The notes: generated by a model not told the origin, from the letters alone. A stretch of 64,000 bases of DNA from CAJXQU01 sp965223825 (GCA_965223825.1 OZ245018.1:1922001-1986000); one strand, 5' to 3'; positions 1-8,231 are shown, counted from the stretch's first letter. Program-made: numbers and translations.

Positions 1-178
1 CGAATGGCCTGAACATCTGGACGTTCAACGTCACTGGCCCGAGGAAATCGCGGAAAGTACACGGGTATCTAATGGCGGATCCTGCCGTCTTAATGAATGA
101 GACTCCACCAAATAACCCGTACCTTTCCCTGATCGAACTTCAGGGAAATGACAAAGCAGACCAGAACGGGACGCATGC
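1..178. other. Left edge, no recognised gene
   Basis: A frame on the plus strand is open from base 2 to a TGA at 98-100 (32 codons, ending GGSCRLNE); it could be the tail of a gene lying outside the window, but I do not recognise it. The rest up to 178 shows no gene, hairpin or repeat that I can support. Base composition is GC-rich like the mobile-element remnants that follow. Confidence 0.2.
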
Positions 179-457
179 CTAGGACGACCCCACCGGCACT
201 GCTGGACGAAGATTTACCGTCGGTTGCTCCACTGCGGTTTCGGTCTGCTCAATGCTGGATAGTTGTCCATCTTCCAGCTTCAACAACCGGTCACCAAGAT
301 GGAAGTAGCGGTCGTCGTGGGAGATCACCAGCACCGCCTTGCCCTGCGCTTTCAGCTCGGGTAACAACTCCCGGTAAAACACCTCTTTGAAGACAGGATC
401 CTGATCTGCCGCCCATTCGTCGAACACCAGAAACGGGCGGTCCTTCAGGCAAGCCCC
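179..457 (-). pseudogene. Tail of a cyclic-peptide export ABC transporter (PvdE/SyrD/YojI type)
   Basis: The frame reads KDRPFLVFDEWAADQDP, then VLVISHDDRYFHLGDRLLKL. These are the Walker B/D-loop (FDEWAADQDP) and H-loop (ISHDDRYF) of the ATPase domain of cyclic-peptide or siderophore exporters of the PvdE/SyrD family. Only about the last 85-90 residues are present; the membrane domain, Walker A and ABC signature are missing. Upstream the sequence switches abruptly, near 455-460, into IS91-type transposase sequence, so the fragment is the scar of a rearrangement and cannot make a transporter. Family identity is fairly secure from the motif; the exact break point is approximate. Confidence 0.6.
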
Positions 458-600
458 CGCGAAGCTCGAAGGGCAGCGTGAAGGTCATCAGATAGTACGG
501 CACGACAACGGTGATGGCGTTGAAGGCCGACCACTGCCCGGTCTCGGGGAGGCACCAGAGCGCGTCCGATATCGCTCAAAGAGAGAGTGGAGAGTTCCAT
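458..600 (-). pseudogene. Start of an IS91-family transposase, truncated
   Basis: An ATG at 600 opens a frame beginning MELSTLSLSDIG. A change of frame near 540 is then needed to continue as GQWSAFNAITVVVPYYLMTF and TLPFELRG. The block YYLMTFTLPFELR resembles the conserved N-terminal region of IS91-type rolling-circle transposases that follows the zinc-binding part. The homology stops where the ABC-exporter fragment begins. In some IS91-type elements the transposase gene directly follows a tyrosine recombinase gene, as here. The assignment rests on a short motif, so it is moderate. Confidence 0.45.
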
Positions 601-1135
601 GTCACTCTCCCCACAGGATGCGCATCCGCGACACCAACCGTTGATTCGCCTTTCGGTATCGTGCTGTGTGACCTCAAGCAGCTGCGTATAGACGGAGGCA
701 GTCTTGCAGCATTCATGCCCCATCTCCTTCTGAATGGCCCGCAGGTTGATCCCGGGTTCCACCAGGTGGGCGCCGTTTGATCAGGCGCTCAATTTCCTGG
801 AGAGTGAGGATGTCGGGCAACATTTTTTCTTCGGCTGCTTGACGATATCTACCCAGGTCCAGTCTTTCTTGAGCATATGCTGGTAGAAGAACTGCAGGCC
901 CTTACGATCCACCTCGACGGTGAACCAAGGGTGGGTATCGACCAAGGGTGAGAAATGCGTTTCGAGCTGATCCTAGGGCAGAGTATCCGGAAAGGTGTAC
1001 CAAAATTCGGTCCCCCGCCGTACGGCCCGCCGGTGCGTAGGAATCAATTGTCCGATCAGCTTTGCCTCGCCGTCGCAACGCGCTAAAATGTTTGCGGTAC
1101 AGTGATTGGAGTGTCTTTTGCTGTACCGCATTCAT
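601..1135 (-). pseudogene. Tyrosine recombinase (IS91-associated), internally deleted and frameshifted
   Basis: The ATG at 1135 starts MNAVQQKTLQSLYRKHFSAL and RRRGKADRTIDSY, a SAM-like N-terminal core-binding domain. After a disturbed stretch the frame continues as VDRKGLQFFYQHMLKKDWTW and later LPDILTLQEIERLI, the hinge into the catalytic domain. It then jumps to VEPGINLRAIQKEMGHE and the region around the catalytic tyrosine (SVYTQL). The segment with the first catalytic Arg and Lys, roughly 130 residues, is missing, and at least one frameshift lies near 810-820. The gene is dead. Its position just upstream of the transposase start at 600 fits the two-gene organisation of certain IS91-type elements. 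Confidence 0.6.
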
Positions 1136-1314
1136 GGTAATTCCTCCTGCTATCGCGCCGGGGAGTAGCACGTGGAGGAATTATTCGCTCATTGGAGGGA
1201 CTCGATGAAGGTCTCTTACTGCGCAGCGGCTTCGTTCAACAACGTGAGGAAATGTACCGGCTTGCCGCAAGGAGCAAAAACAATACAACCAAACAGGCAT
1301 ATCAGGGTGAAAAC

Positions 1315-2229
1315 ATGGAACTTCGCCACCTGCGCTATTTTCTTGCATTGGCGGAAGAGCTTCACTTCGCCCGGGCTGCAGGGCGTTTGCATATTGAACA
1401 ATCTCCCCTCTCCCGCACCATCAAGGAGCTTGAGGATGAGCTCAATGTCTTGTTGTTCCAGCGGAGTCGCCGTGGAACTCAATTGACATGGGCTGGCCAA
1501 GTCTTCCTAGAAGATGTTCAACGGATCTTTACCGTCTTGGAACAGGCCCGCAATAACGTCAAAGCAGCCGCCACCGGCTATCGTGGCGCTCTGCGAATTG
1601 TGCTTTCCGATGGCATCGTCCAGCCCCGCTTGGCGTCGCTGCTCGCCCTTTGCAGGGAAGAGGAACCCGATGTGGAAATCCGCTTGTTCGAGCGATCTCT
1701 GACCCAACAAATCAAGGGACTGCAAAGCGATATTTTTGACGTCGGTTTTGCCCACACAGACAACGTCGAAAAATGTATTTTGGTTGATGCTGTTTGGACC
1801 GATACTCTCGTCGCTGTTATTCCCTCCCGACACCCATTGTTGTCTTTCACCCATGTGCCGCTGGACGCCCTGCTGCGCTATCCGTTGGTGCTCTGTCATC
1901 CTGACATCTGCGAGGGGTGTAGTCGGCAAATCGATCAGATACTCAGGAGTGTGAAGACAGAACCCATCGTCGCCGAGCATGCCACGTCGCTCGACTTGAT
2001 GCTGACTCTGGTCGCCGCTGGTTATGGACTCGGCTTTGCCACGGAGTCCCAGCTCAAGGTGTACCGACATCCGGATGTGGTCCCCCGACCACTCGATATG
2101 GAGATGGCCACACTGACCACTTATCTACTGCGCCCAAATACCGAACCGTCTGAACAACTTGAACGGTTTCTACAACGGGTCAGTCGCAGTGATCGATCTC
2201 CCGGGGAACTCACTATGGAAGAAGACTAA
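1315..2229 (+). CDS. LysR-family transcriptional regulator
   Basis: Full-length LysR protein of about 304 residues. The N-terminal winged helix-turn-helix is typical: MELRHLRYFLALAEELHFAR followed by AAGRLHIEQSPLSRTIKELE. The C-terminal two-lobe effector domain starts near residue 90 (GALRIVLSDGI). I chose ATG 1315 over the upstream in-frame codon at 1192 because the protein family begins at MELRHLRYF and a GGGTG-like ribosome site precedes it. It is flanked by IS91/recombinase remnants and an XRE gene and is GC-richer than the genes after 3.6 kb, so it probably arrived with the mobile patch. Its target and inducer cannot be read from the sequence. The effector domain is clearly related to the truncated LysR at 2632-3297. 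Confidence 0.85.
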   Translation: MELRHLRYFLALAEELHFARAAGRLHIEQSPLSRTIKELEDELNVLLFQRSRRGTQLTWAGQVFLEDVQRIFTVLEQARNNVKAAATGYRGALRIVLSDGIVQPRLASLLALCREEEPDVEIRLFERSLTQQIKGLQSDIFDVGFAHTDNVEKCILVDAVWTDTLVAVIPSRHPLLSFTHVPLDALLRYPLVLCHPDICEGCSRQIDQILRSVKTEPIVAEHATSLDLMLTLVAAGYGLGFATESQLKVYRHPDVVPRPLDMEMATLTTYLLRPNTEPSEQLERFLQRVSRSDRSPGELTMEED

Positions 2230-2231
2230 CG

Positions 2232-2543
2232 CTATGGACTGGATTTGACCCTGTTGTCCAGTTGCGCTTCCGTAGCCTCTATAAGCACTCCTGCACGACA
2301 GCCCAATGCATTTGCGATTTTTAAAATCAAAGCGAGTGTCGGCATATGTTCGCCGCGCTCGATCTTACCCAGATGAGAACGCTCAATGCCTGCAAGATGA
2401 GCGAGCTTTTCCTGAGCTATGCCCAAATCGACCCTGGCTTCCCGCACAGCCGCACCAAACGCCAGAGCAGGCTCGGCATCATAAGTCGTGGATCCTACGG
2501 GGCGCCCCAGCTGTATTGAACGCTTCTGCATCTGCAAAAGCAT
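2232..2543 (-). CDS. XRE-family helix-turn-helix regulator
   Basis: A 103-residue protein with one Cro/CI-type HTH in the middle (FGAAVREARVDLGIAQEKLA then HLAGIERSHLGKIERGEHMP). The frame ends two bases from the end of the LysR gene, with which it is convergent. There is no extra sensor domain, so it probably works as a small dimeric repressor or as part of a mobile-element control circuit. Its start is not decided by a strong ribosome site: ATG 2543 and ATG 2531 are both possible. Nothing here identifies a toxin partner. Confidence 0.75.
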   Translation of the reverse strand: MLLQMQKRSIQLGRPVGSTTYDAEPALAFGAAVREARVDLGIAQEKLAHLAGIERSHLGKIERGEHMPTLALILKIANALGCRAGVLIEATEAQLDNRVKSSP

Positions 2544-2631
2544 CCATTATGGACTTTGCTTAAACCACGTTAAATTTAACTCATTACTGATAAGATAGGC
2601 GGAAAATTGTGCAATCGCCATTTCAGCAAAT

Positions 2632-3297
2632 ATGGATACTGTCACCTCAGACAAACTGCGCGTCCTGCTATCCCATGGGCTGTCGCATCCTCAACTGGCG
2701 ACTTTGCTCGCCCGGCAGAGGGCCGAAGAACCACGCGTCAAAGTTCAGCTCAGTGAGTCGGATCCGTCACTAACATCTCGGCAGTTCAGCAATGGGCAAT
2801 ATGATATCGGGATATCCCGATCAGCCATTATTGATGAACAATGGGATGCCGTGCCGCTTTGGCGAGAGCCCTGGGTGGTCGCCACATCAATCCACTCTCC
2901 ATTGAGGCAAAGCCTTTCAGTTACCATGGATCAGTTGATAGATTGCCCCTTCATCCATTGGGATCCGGTGCTTTGTTATGAAAACTACCGGGAGTTGAAT
3001 GCTATCCTCGAGTCATTGGGTAACCCTCAGCCCGCGGGCACCCGAGTTGTCCGAACCTTTGATATGATGATGACCTTGGTTGCTTCGGGGCAGGGTGTCA
3101 CGATCACACCAGCGTCCAAAGTAAAACGATATCTCCCGTGGGGAGTGATTGGTCGCTTCCTGGCCGATGTTCCACTCACGACCACGGTGTGCCTCATTCA
3201 ACGATCTCGAATAGACACTACGAGCGCCTGGTGGCGATTCAGCCAGAGGGCGTTGTCCATCGATTGGGAGACTAACTGCAAGCTCGCATCAATATAG
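2632..3297 (+). pseudogene. LysR-family regulator lacking the DNA-binding domain
   Basis: The frame from 2632 encodes about 220 residues that align by eye with the effector domain of the LysR at 1315-2229: LRVLLSHGLSHPQLATLLAR against LRIVLSDGIVQPRLASLLAL, and FDMMMTLVASGQGVTI against LDLMLTLVAAGYGLGF. No winged helix is encoded upstream; instead the region runs straight into the XRE promoter side. Without the HTH it cannot act as a normal LysR activator. It is most likely a decapitated copy left by rearrangement, although a dominant-negative partner for the intact LysR is conceivable. Confidence 0.65.
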
Positions 3298-3474
3298 CCC
3301 GGACTATTATGTCCAAGCGCTCACATATCAGTGCGCTTGCACTACCTTTTGGCTATGGTATCTGCCCAGCCACTTAAGAAAAACCGAAGCCATGTGATTT
3401 TGAGTACACTAACGAGTACATATTTAAAATAATAAAATTTTTTATTATTTTAAATCAAGTAGTTATTTATATAT

Positions 3475-3497
3475 TTCAAGTCCTCTTCTGGGCACCA
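3475..3497 (+). other. tRNA 3'-end fragment, probable integration (att) site
   Basis: The 23 bases read as T-loop TTCAAGT, half T-stem CCTCT, 3' acceptor strand TCTGGGC, then discriminator A and CCA. The matching 5' half of the T-stem and the rest of a tRNA are absent: the preceding 60 bases are AT-rich and unrelated. Isolated tRNA 3' ends next to an integrase gene are the usual signature of a phage or island attachment site regenerated at a tRNA gene. The acceptor implies a tRNA starting GCCCAGA (tRNA-Phe would fit, not proven). The truncated integrase begins 147 bases downstream in the same direction. The remainder of 3298-3643 holds no gene; short C-runs (CCCCC) recur three times just before the integrase start. 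Confidence 0.5.
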
Positions 3498-3643
3498 TTC
3501 GATTATAAACGCAATCCCACATAAACGCACTTTAATCGCTTATATCATAGCTTTACGGGCTTCCTTGCGCCTTGCATTTGTGCGATTAATGCACTTAAAA
3601 GCCGGAAACTATCCCCCTTTAATCCCCCGAGGAATCCCCCGCA

Positions 3644-3937
3644 ATGGCTTGGTTTGAATCTGTTAAAAATGGCACTCGCGCACACGTAGATAAGCTCGGT
3701 GTTCGCAAAAGTAAAACATTCAAATTAAGAGGCGATGCTAAGTTATGGGCCGCGAAAACGGAAATTGACATCGCTGAAGGTGTGGCTGGAGGGATACCAA
3801 AAAAGCCTTTTTCTGAGCTGTTAGACCGATATGAGGCGGAAGTGAGTCGGAAGAAAAAAGGTTGGAGATGGGAGCGGCATAGGATAAATTTAATTAAACG
3901 CGACCCGGTTGCGTCGGTAATCGCCGAACACGACGTT
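3644..3937 (+). pseudogene. Tyrosine-type phage/island integrase, N-terminal fragment
   Basis: The frame starts MAWFESVKNGTRAHVDKLGV followed by RKSKTFKLRGDAKLWAAKTE, an arm-binding domain (beta-sheet then helix) typical of phage-type site-specific integrases. It is followed by the start of the core-binding domain (PFSELLDRYEAEVSRKKKGW). Homology stops near residue 97 at SVIAEHDV; the rest of the open frame to 3985 is antisense to the DUF1329 gene. The catalytic domain with Arg-His-Arg-Tyr is entirely lost. With the tRNA fragment just upstream this marks one edge of a former integrated element whose body has been deleted. Confidence 0.6.
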
Positions 3938-4633
3938 GGTTACCCAAATATAACCAGCCCTGTCTTGCTGTGTATCATCATCTAAGCGGTGAATAAGCAG
4001 TTGTGTATTACGAATATCAGCGGACTTTAACACGAGGAGGTACAGTGCGTTAAATATTCCTGCGGAATTTTGTGGAAGATCAGGCACAGGATCAGAAACT
4101 GTCCGATGTTTAAAGCGAAGATTAGATGCTTCAAACGAAAGCTCGCGTTCGATCTTCCCTGTTCGCATATTGCGATATTGCCAATAAAATGGATTAAGCC
4201 GCCCACTATCGCCACTAAAACCATAACGTATATTCCATGCGATCTTCTCACCAGCACGTTCACCACGGCCTAATAATGGGTTGGGAAATGGTCGACCAGA
4301 AACGTAATTCAACAACTCGCCGGGCTGATCACCTAACGTGACTTTATCTGCGTATTCGTTTGTTTTTTTGACGTATTCTGGATGCGGAGGGAAGGGTTCT
4401 GTGGAAGCCACCTCGATCGTAAAATGCCCCTTCCTGATCAGATCAATTAACGTCTCATCGAGGTAATCGCTATATTTAATCGAATTCTCAGCATTGATAA
4501 CGATATCGGGTGCGGGACGATCCGTTGCAATACTAACAGCTGGGCTTATTAATAAGAGACAAACTTGCAATAGAAATACACATTTCGGCAAAGTTTTTCT
4601 ACTATAAATTACAGCGTGGTTTGTGATAAACAA
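3938..4633 (-). pseudogene. DUF1329 outer-membrane-associated protein, C-terminus lost
   Basis: An N-terminal hydrophobic signal (VFLLQVCLLLISPAVSIATD) is followed by a DUF1329-type sequence. This includes the block IVINAENSIKYSDYLDETLI near residue 45 and a stretch ending HRLDDDTQQDRAGYIWV. DUF1329 proteins are normally around 450 residues and fold like LolB/LolA-type lipoprotein carriers. Here only about 230 residues remain before the sequence changes, near 3938, into the antisense of the integrase fragment (open frame continues to 3890). The gene lies downstream of the alcohol dehydrogenase cluster and may once have belonged to it. Function of the truncated product is doubtful. Confidence 0.6.
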
Positions 4634-4876
4634 CGATCTCCCCTGTACTTTTTTATTACTGATAGAAAGCGGTGTGATGGTAAATCGCGCTTCATAGTAC
4701 AGGTGAGAATGGAGTGTCTCAACGAATCATCGTGCATTAAACTATGTATTTAATAATTGTCGACTAATCGTTTAGTTAAGCTGAATATTATCAGAAGCTG
4801 GTAAGCTATATATATAAATAATCGATATAAATGGACGATAAATAATTTACAGGTATAGAAATTAAGTAAGGCGGCA

Positions 4877-5602
4877 TCACGTTTTTTCTAAATTAACAAG
4901 TTCATAAATAATCTTCCCACCTTTAAACATTTCTATGTTAAGTGGTTCATGTCGGATTAATTTAACCAGACCGATTCCTCGACAATACCACTCATCTTGC
5001 GTGATCGGAACATCTTCATAACCGGTTAGTGGATCAGCAAAGAAACTAAACTCTGCAATGCCTTGAATATGCAAGCATTGCTTAAATGTACCTGCAGGTA
5101 ATGTTATTTCAAGATCGCGTGCAATGATGGAGAATTCCATTTCTATTGCCTGCTTTTGTGGGTTTGAAACAGAATAAGCTGGGTTGCTGTGTAAAGCGAA
5201 AATATGTGTAATATTTTTCCATCGTTTCGTGTTATGAATAGTAGATTGATCCGGAATTATTAATTTCTTATTCGTATATTCTGAAATCGTTTGTTCAGAT
5301 GCTCGACGTTGCCCAACGACAAAACGCCCTTTTTTATTTTTTTCAATGTAGTAATCCGTTCCGTAACTGGTTCGCCGAAGATAAAGCGATCGATTGATTC
5401 CTAAATGTCGTTTAGAAAGTCCCATATTGTGAATACTAAAAACATATTTTCTTGACTGATCAGTTAGCTCCTCGGTTACATTGTATTTCCAATGAAGCCC
5501 TTCCTGTAATGGAAAATAATCATTACTTTCTGTTCTTTCCGAACAACCAGACAACATCATGATAGAGAATAGAAATAAAGAAATAGGACAATGAATACGC
5601 AT
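4877..5602 (-). CDS. Putative lipoprotein, last gene of the ADH-associated cluster
   Basis: 241 residues with a lipoprotein signal: hydrophobic stretch ISLFLFSIMMLSG then Cys (LSGC lipobox). The mature part is soluble and beta-rich (FPLQEGLHWKYNVTEELTDQ), ending with WYCRGIGLVKLIRHEP. The pattern of an opening FPLxxGxxWxY and a closing phrase saying that the treatment gives G(I/V)GLVK is seen in small bacterial lipoproteins of unknown function. Its start codon overlaps the stop of the preceding membrane protein by one base, so it is translated with the TolQ/ExbD-like genes. I infer a periplasm-facing, membrane-anchored partner of that complex; no enzyme motif is visible. Confidence 0.7.
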   Translation of the reverse strand: MRIHCPISLFLFSIMMLSGCSERTESNDYFPLQEGLHWKYNVTEELTDQSRKYVFSIHNMGLSKRHLGINRSLYLRRTSYGTDYYIEKNKKGRFVVGQRRASEQTISEYTNKKLIIPDQSTIHNTKRWKNITHIFALHSNPAYSVSNPQKQAIEMEFSIIARDLEITLPAGTFKQCLHIQGIAEFSFFADPLTGYEDVPITQDEWYCRGIGLVKLIRHEPLNIEMFKGGKIIYELVNLEKT

Positions 5603-6117
5603 TATTTTTCCGGTAATGTTGGATCGGGCAACGCTGTAAACTCAACTTGCTGACTGGCACTGGCGTATTGTGTATTATCATTTTGTGTTCCCTCTTCTTC
5701 ATCTTCGGCTTGAACTTGCCCTACTTGAAGGCTGCCATTTTTTATTTCTTCTAGAGCATCTTGAATTTTCCCGTGTAATTCATCGCTATATGGCATTTTG
5801 TAAGATCGCGGTTTCGTAGCCATTTTAAAATTATGAAATTTAGTAACCCAAATATAGATACTCCCTTTCGAGTCAGTCAACTCATCTGGCTCATGAACGA
5901 TGGCATGATGCAAAACAAATTTCGTCGGTAGTTGCGCCAAGCTTGGCCAGCCCTGGCTGTCTTTCCAGCCGTTGTAACTTACATAATAAAAAACAAGCAT
6001 TAGCATTAACAAACCCGACTTAACACCCCAATGTAAATACGAGTAGATAACGGCGATCAAACAAAGGATCGCAACAACAATATATGCAATGGATAAACTA
6101 AGCAGTGCTTCATTCAT
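5602..6117 (-). CDS. Small two-helix membrane protein of the ADH-associated cluster
   Basis: 171 residues. Two membrane helices lie at about residues 7-28 and 31-48 (LSIAYIVVAILCLIAVIYSY, then GLLMLMLVFYYVSYN). A soluble C-terminal part of about 120 residues follows, ending in an acidic, low-complexity tail (AEDEEEGTQNDN). It overlaps the ExbD-like gene by 4 bases (ATGA) and the lipoprotein gene by one, which argues for a stoichiometric complex. I do not recognise the family. Confidence 0.65.
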   Translation of the reverse strand: MNEALLSLSIAYIVVAILCLIAVIYSYLHWGVKSGLLMLMLVFYYVSYNGWKDSQGWPSLAQLPTKFVLHHAIVHEPDELTDSKGSIYIWVTKFHNFKMATKPRSYKMPYSDELHGKIQDALEEIKNGSLQVGQVQAEDEEEGTQNDNTQYASASQQVEFTALPDPTLPEK

Positions 6118-6722
6118 TTTTGATCCGCCTTGACAATTTTTTTCTGCAATTGATTAATATTTTGAACTTGACCTTGCTGTGTTATCGTGAACCTGAGTGC
6201 GGTCATCTCATCGCCTTCATGGTTTAAATCGTGTGTCGCATAGTGCAAAACATTTAATTTTGGATTGACCTCTGCGAGATAGACCGTCACGGGTACCGGG
6301 TTCTCATCTTCCGTTTTGTAATAATGCAAATTCACGATAAATTCACCCGCTGGTCGACCACGTATGGTTAACACTTCTTGATTAAGTGGGTTCACGATCT
6401 CTCGCCCTTCTATCATTTGCGTATCATTCGACATCCCCCGATCATCACGATCAAGATGCATCAGTCCATCTTCTGATCGCATATACCAGACCTGCCTTTG
6501 ATCGGGGCCTTGTGCCCACACATCGATGTCATTTGGGTTACCATCTGGCCATGTGACGGTAATAAGAAACTCCGCTTTCGGATCAATAATTCCCGTCTTT
6601 GCAGGTGGGTTAAGCAATAATAGTGCGATGAGAAAAAGAAATGTAAAAGTAAGCAGTGCATTAAATAAAAGATCGGTAAATGGATCGATATCATCACGAT
6701 ACTGTTGTTTGAATATCGCCAT
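6114..6722 (-). CDS. ExbD/TolR-like stator protein fused to a DUF2135/YfaP-like beta domain
   Basis: 202 residues. The N-terminus has the ExbD/TolR layout: short cytoplasmic tail, then DDIDPFTDLLFNALLTFTFL and a single helix to about residue 40. Asp17 sits where ExbD/TolR carry the proton-path aspartate. Instead of the usual ExbD periplasmic domain there is a beta-sandwich-like segment from about residue 48: FLITVTWPDGNPNDIDVWAQ and GPDQRQVWYMRSEDGLMHLD. It resembles the W-x-D-G...NDIDLWVxxP pattern of DUF2135/YfaP-type proteins. It follows the TolQ/MotA-like gene by 19 bases. The natural reading is a proton-driven motor whose stator carries a ligand-binding domain; the load is unknown. Confidence 0.7.
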   Translation of the reverse strand: MAIFKQQYRDDIDPFTDLLFNALLTFTFLFLIALLLLNPPAKTGIIDPKAEFLITVTWPDGNPNDIDVWAQGPDQRQVWYMRSEDGLMHLDRDDRGMSNDTQMIEGREIVNPLNQEVLTIRGRPAGEFIVNLHYYKTEDENPVPVTVYLAEVNPKLNVLHYATHDLNHEGDEMTALRFTITQQGQVQNINQLQKKIVKADQK

Positions 6723-6741
6723 TGAGCAATAAGCCTTTTAA

Positions 6742-7425
6742 TTATAATCTTGTTGTTTTAGCCAATTCAGTATGTTGCGATAACTGAACCGTTTCGTTAA
6801 TTAATTGATCGGCAGAGCGGTCCAGTAATAAATATTGCAGGCCCATAAACAGACTACTTACAAGACCGACCATTGTTGTATTCATAGCGACTCCCATCCC
6901 TTGGGTCATTTTTTGCATTAATGACTTTATCCCAGATAAATCAAGTTCAGTCAGATCAGAGATTGAGCTCAACATGATCACGAAACCAATGACAGTTCCA
7001 AGCAGCCCTAGCTTGACAACGAGGCTAGTTAAAAACCAACCGACCTGATGCGCACCACGTAAATTCTCAGCTAATGTTTCAGCAGCAAGTGCTTTATTAT
7101 TGCTTTCGGTTTGGTCAACCAAGTAAAAATTATGAATGTATGACTCCCCATAGTGATCATGAGCGAAACCCAGATCAGTAATTTTTTTCTCGTTTTTAAT
7201 AAATATAAAATGGCAGTACTGTTGAGAAAGCCGTAACGATAAATAAAGACCATGACACATTGTCAGCATTAATACGCTAAGGATAACAATACTAATTCGC
7301 GTAACGTCTTGGTGAATAATTACCTGTAGAATACGTATATCTAATGAAACATAAAGAAAAACGATCTGAAAACTAAATAACAACAACCATAGATGTAACG
7401 GCCGATACAAAGTAGATTGATTCAC
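6742..7425 (-). CDS. MotA/TolQ/ExbB-family proton channel subunit
   Basis: 227 residues. Four hydrophobic segments are visible (about 12-30, 40-60, 128-155 and 176-200). The last two carry the family signatures: KLGLLGTVIGFVIMLSS and GVAMNTTMVGLVSSLFMGLQ, including the Thr pair that lines the ion path in TolQ/ExbB/MotA. The cytoplasmic loop (60-127) is shorter than in MotA. It is followed at once by the ExbD-like gene, giving a complete motor pair. No TonB, TolA or flagellar genes are near, and there is no peptidoglycan-binding OmpA domain in the partner, so this is neither a flagellar stator nor a ZorAB pair. Context ties it to quinoprotein alcohol oxidation. Confidence 0.8.
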   Translation of the reverse strand: MNQSTLYRPLHLWLLLFSFQIVFLYVSLDIRILQVIIHQDVTRISIVILSVLMLTMCHGLYLSLRLSQQYCHFIFIKNEKKITDLGFAHDHYGESYIHNFYLVDQTESNNKALAAETLAENLRGAHQVGWFLTSLVVKLGLLGTVIGFVIMLSSISDLTELDLSGIKSLMQKMTQGMGVAMNTTMVGLVSSLFMGLQYLLLDRSADQLINETVQLSQHTELAKTTRL

Positions 7426-7463
7426 GTAACGCCCCTTTATATTTATTTTGAAGACCTGCGCTC

Positions 7464-7793
7464 TTACTGTTCTTGCAATAGTTGTAAATGATCGAACGTT
7501 CTCGCATCTTGCTCAATCACGCATGTATTTTCATTGCTATTGTCGCGGCAATAAACACGAACCCCTTCAGGATAGAACGAGACGTTTTGACATGTTGCTT
7601 TGTAGATCGACTCGTCCTCACCACTCGCAATAGGAGTGATCGATTCAACATCACAATCTGATTGATAAAGAAGAATTCGCCTAATTTGATACTCTTTCAC
7701 TTCTGCGTGTAAAGGTATACTCAAACCACACAGGAAAAGGATCAAAACCACTCGGTTTTTTGATCGACTTATTCCCATGTGGTCTGAATTCAT
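7464..7793 (-). CDS. Small periplasmic protein, unknown
   Basis: 109 residues with a signal peptide (VVLILFLCGLSIPLHA, cut before EVKEYQIR). The mature part of about 80 residues has four cysteines (DCDVES, ATCQNV, YCRDNS, NTCVIE), consistent with two disulfides in the periplasm. It sits between the cytochrome c gene and the TolQ-like gene, 38 bases before the latter. No family is recognised. Its secretion and cysteine pattern make it a plausible accessory of the alcohol dehydrogenase or of the motor complex. Confidence 0.6.
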   Translation of the reverse strand: MNSDHMGISRSKNRVVLILFLCGLSIPLHAEVKEYQIRRILLYQSDCDVESITPIASGEDESIYKATCQNVSFYPEGVRVYCRDNSNENTCVIEQDARTFDHLQLLQEQ

Positions 7794-7802
7794 GATCCTG
7801 AA

Positions 7803-8225
7803 TTACTCTGGTTGTGCATCAATATACGAACGGATCGCCCACATCGCCTCTTGACTCATCAAGCCTTCAAACTTAGGCATTCTTGTAAATCCGTTCTGGC
7901 TATAACCATTTCGTACGCGGTTGATGTACCACGCATCACTGTCAGGATCCTCAGGTAAAAAACGAAGATCAGGTGCGATACCACCGGAACGCACATCCAA
8001 ACCATGACACCGTGCACAGTTGGACGTATAACCAGACTCGCCGATCTGTATTGCCGTTTCATTCTCGCCACGGTACGGATTAACCGTCAGCCATTCTTCA
8101 CCAATCGGTTCAAGCCCATCTGTGTTCACAGGTTGAGGTGCACCATCACCATGAGACAGTGCGTACGAAGACATCAAAAGACTCAACATGATGACTGATA
8201 TTGATGATTTAATTTTCATGTTCAT
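7803..8225 (-). CDS. Cytochrome c of the quinoprotein alcohol dehydrogenase (PedF/c550-like)
   Basis: 140 residues with an export signal (ISVIMLSLLMSSYALSHGDG). A single haem-binding CARCH motif lies at about residues 73-77, and the sixth ligand is probably the Met in GFTRMPKFEGLM. The block AIQIGESGYTSNCARCHGLD and the NPYRG segment match cytochromes c550 of the PedF type, which take electrons from PQQ ethanol dehydrogenases in the periplasm and pass them to the oxidase. The dehydrogenase gene is on the same strand 1.2 kb upstream. The cytochrome is separated from it by two genes rather than adjacent. Confidence 0.85.
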   Translation of the reverse strand: MNMKIKSSISVIMLSLLMSSYALSHGDGAPQPVNTDGLEPIGEEWLTVNPYRGENETAIQIGESGYTSNCARCHGLDVRSGGIAPDLRFLPEDPDSDAWYINRVRNGYSQNGFTRMPKFEGLMSQEAMWAIRSYIDAQPE

Positions 8226-8231
8226 TTCCTT

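Noticed and set aside
3475..3497. A complete tRNA gene
   Set aside because: Only the T-loop to CCA part is present; the 5' T-stem strand and all upstream arms are missing.
6742..8225. Zorya-type defence (ZorA/ZorB) based on the MotA-like channel
   Set aside because: The stator partner has no OmpA/peptidoglycan-binding domain, and no ZorC/D/E genes are present; context is alcohol oxidation.
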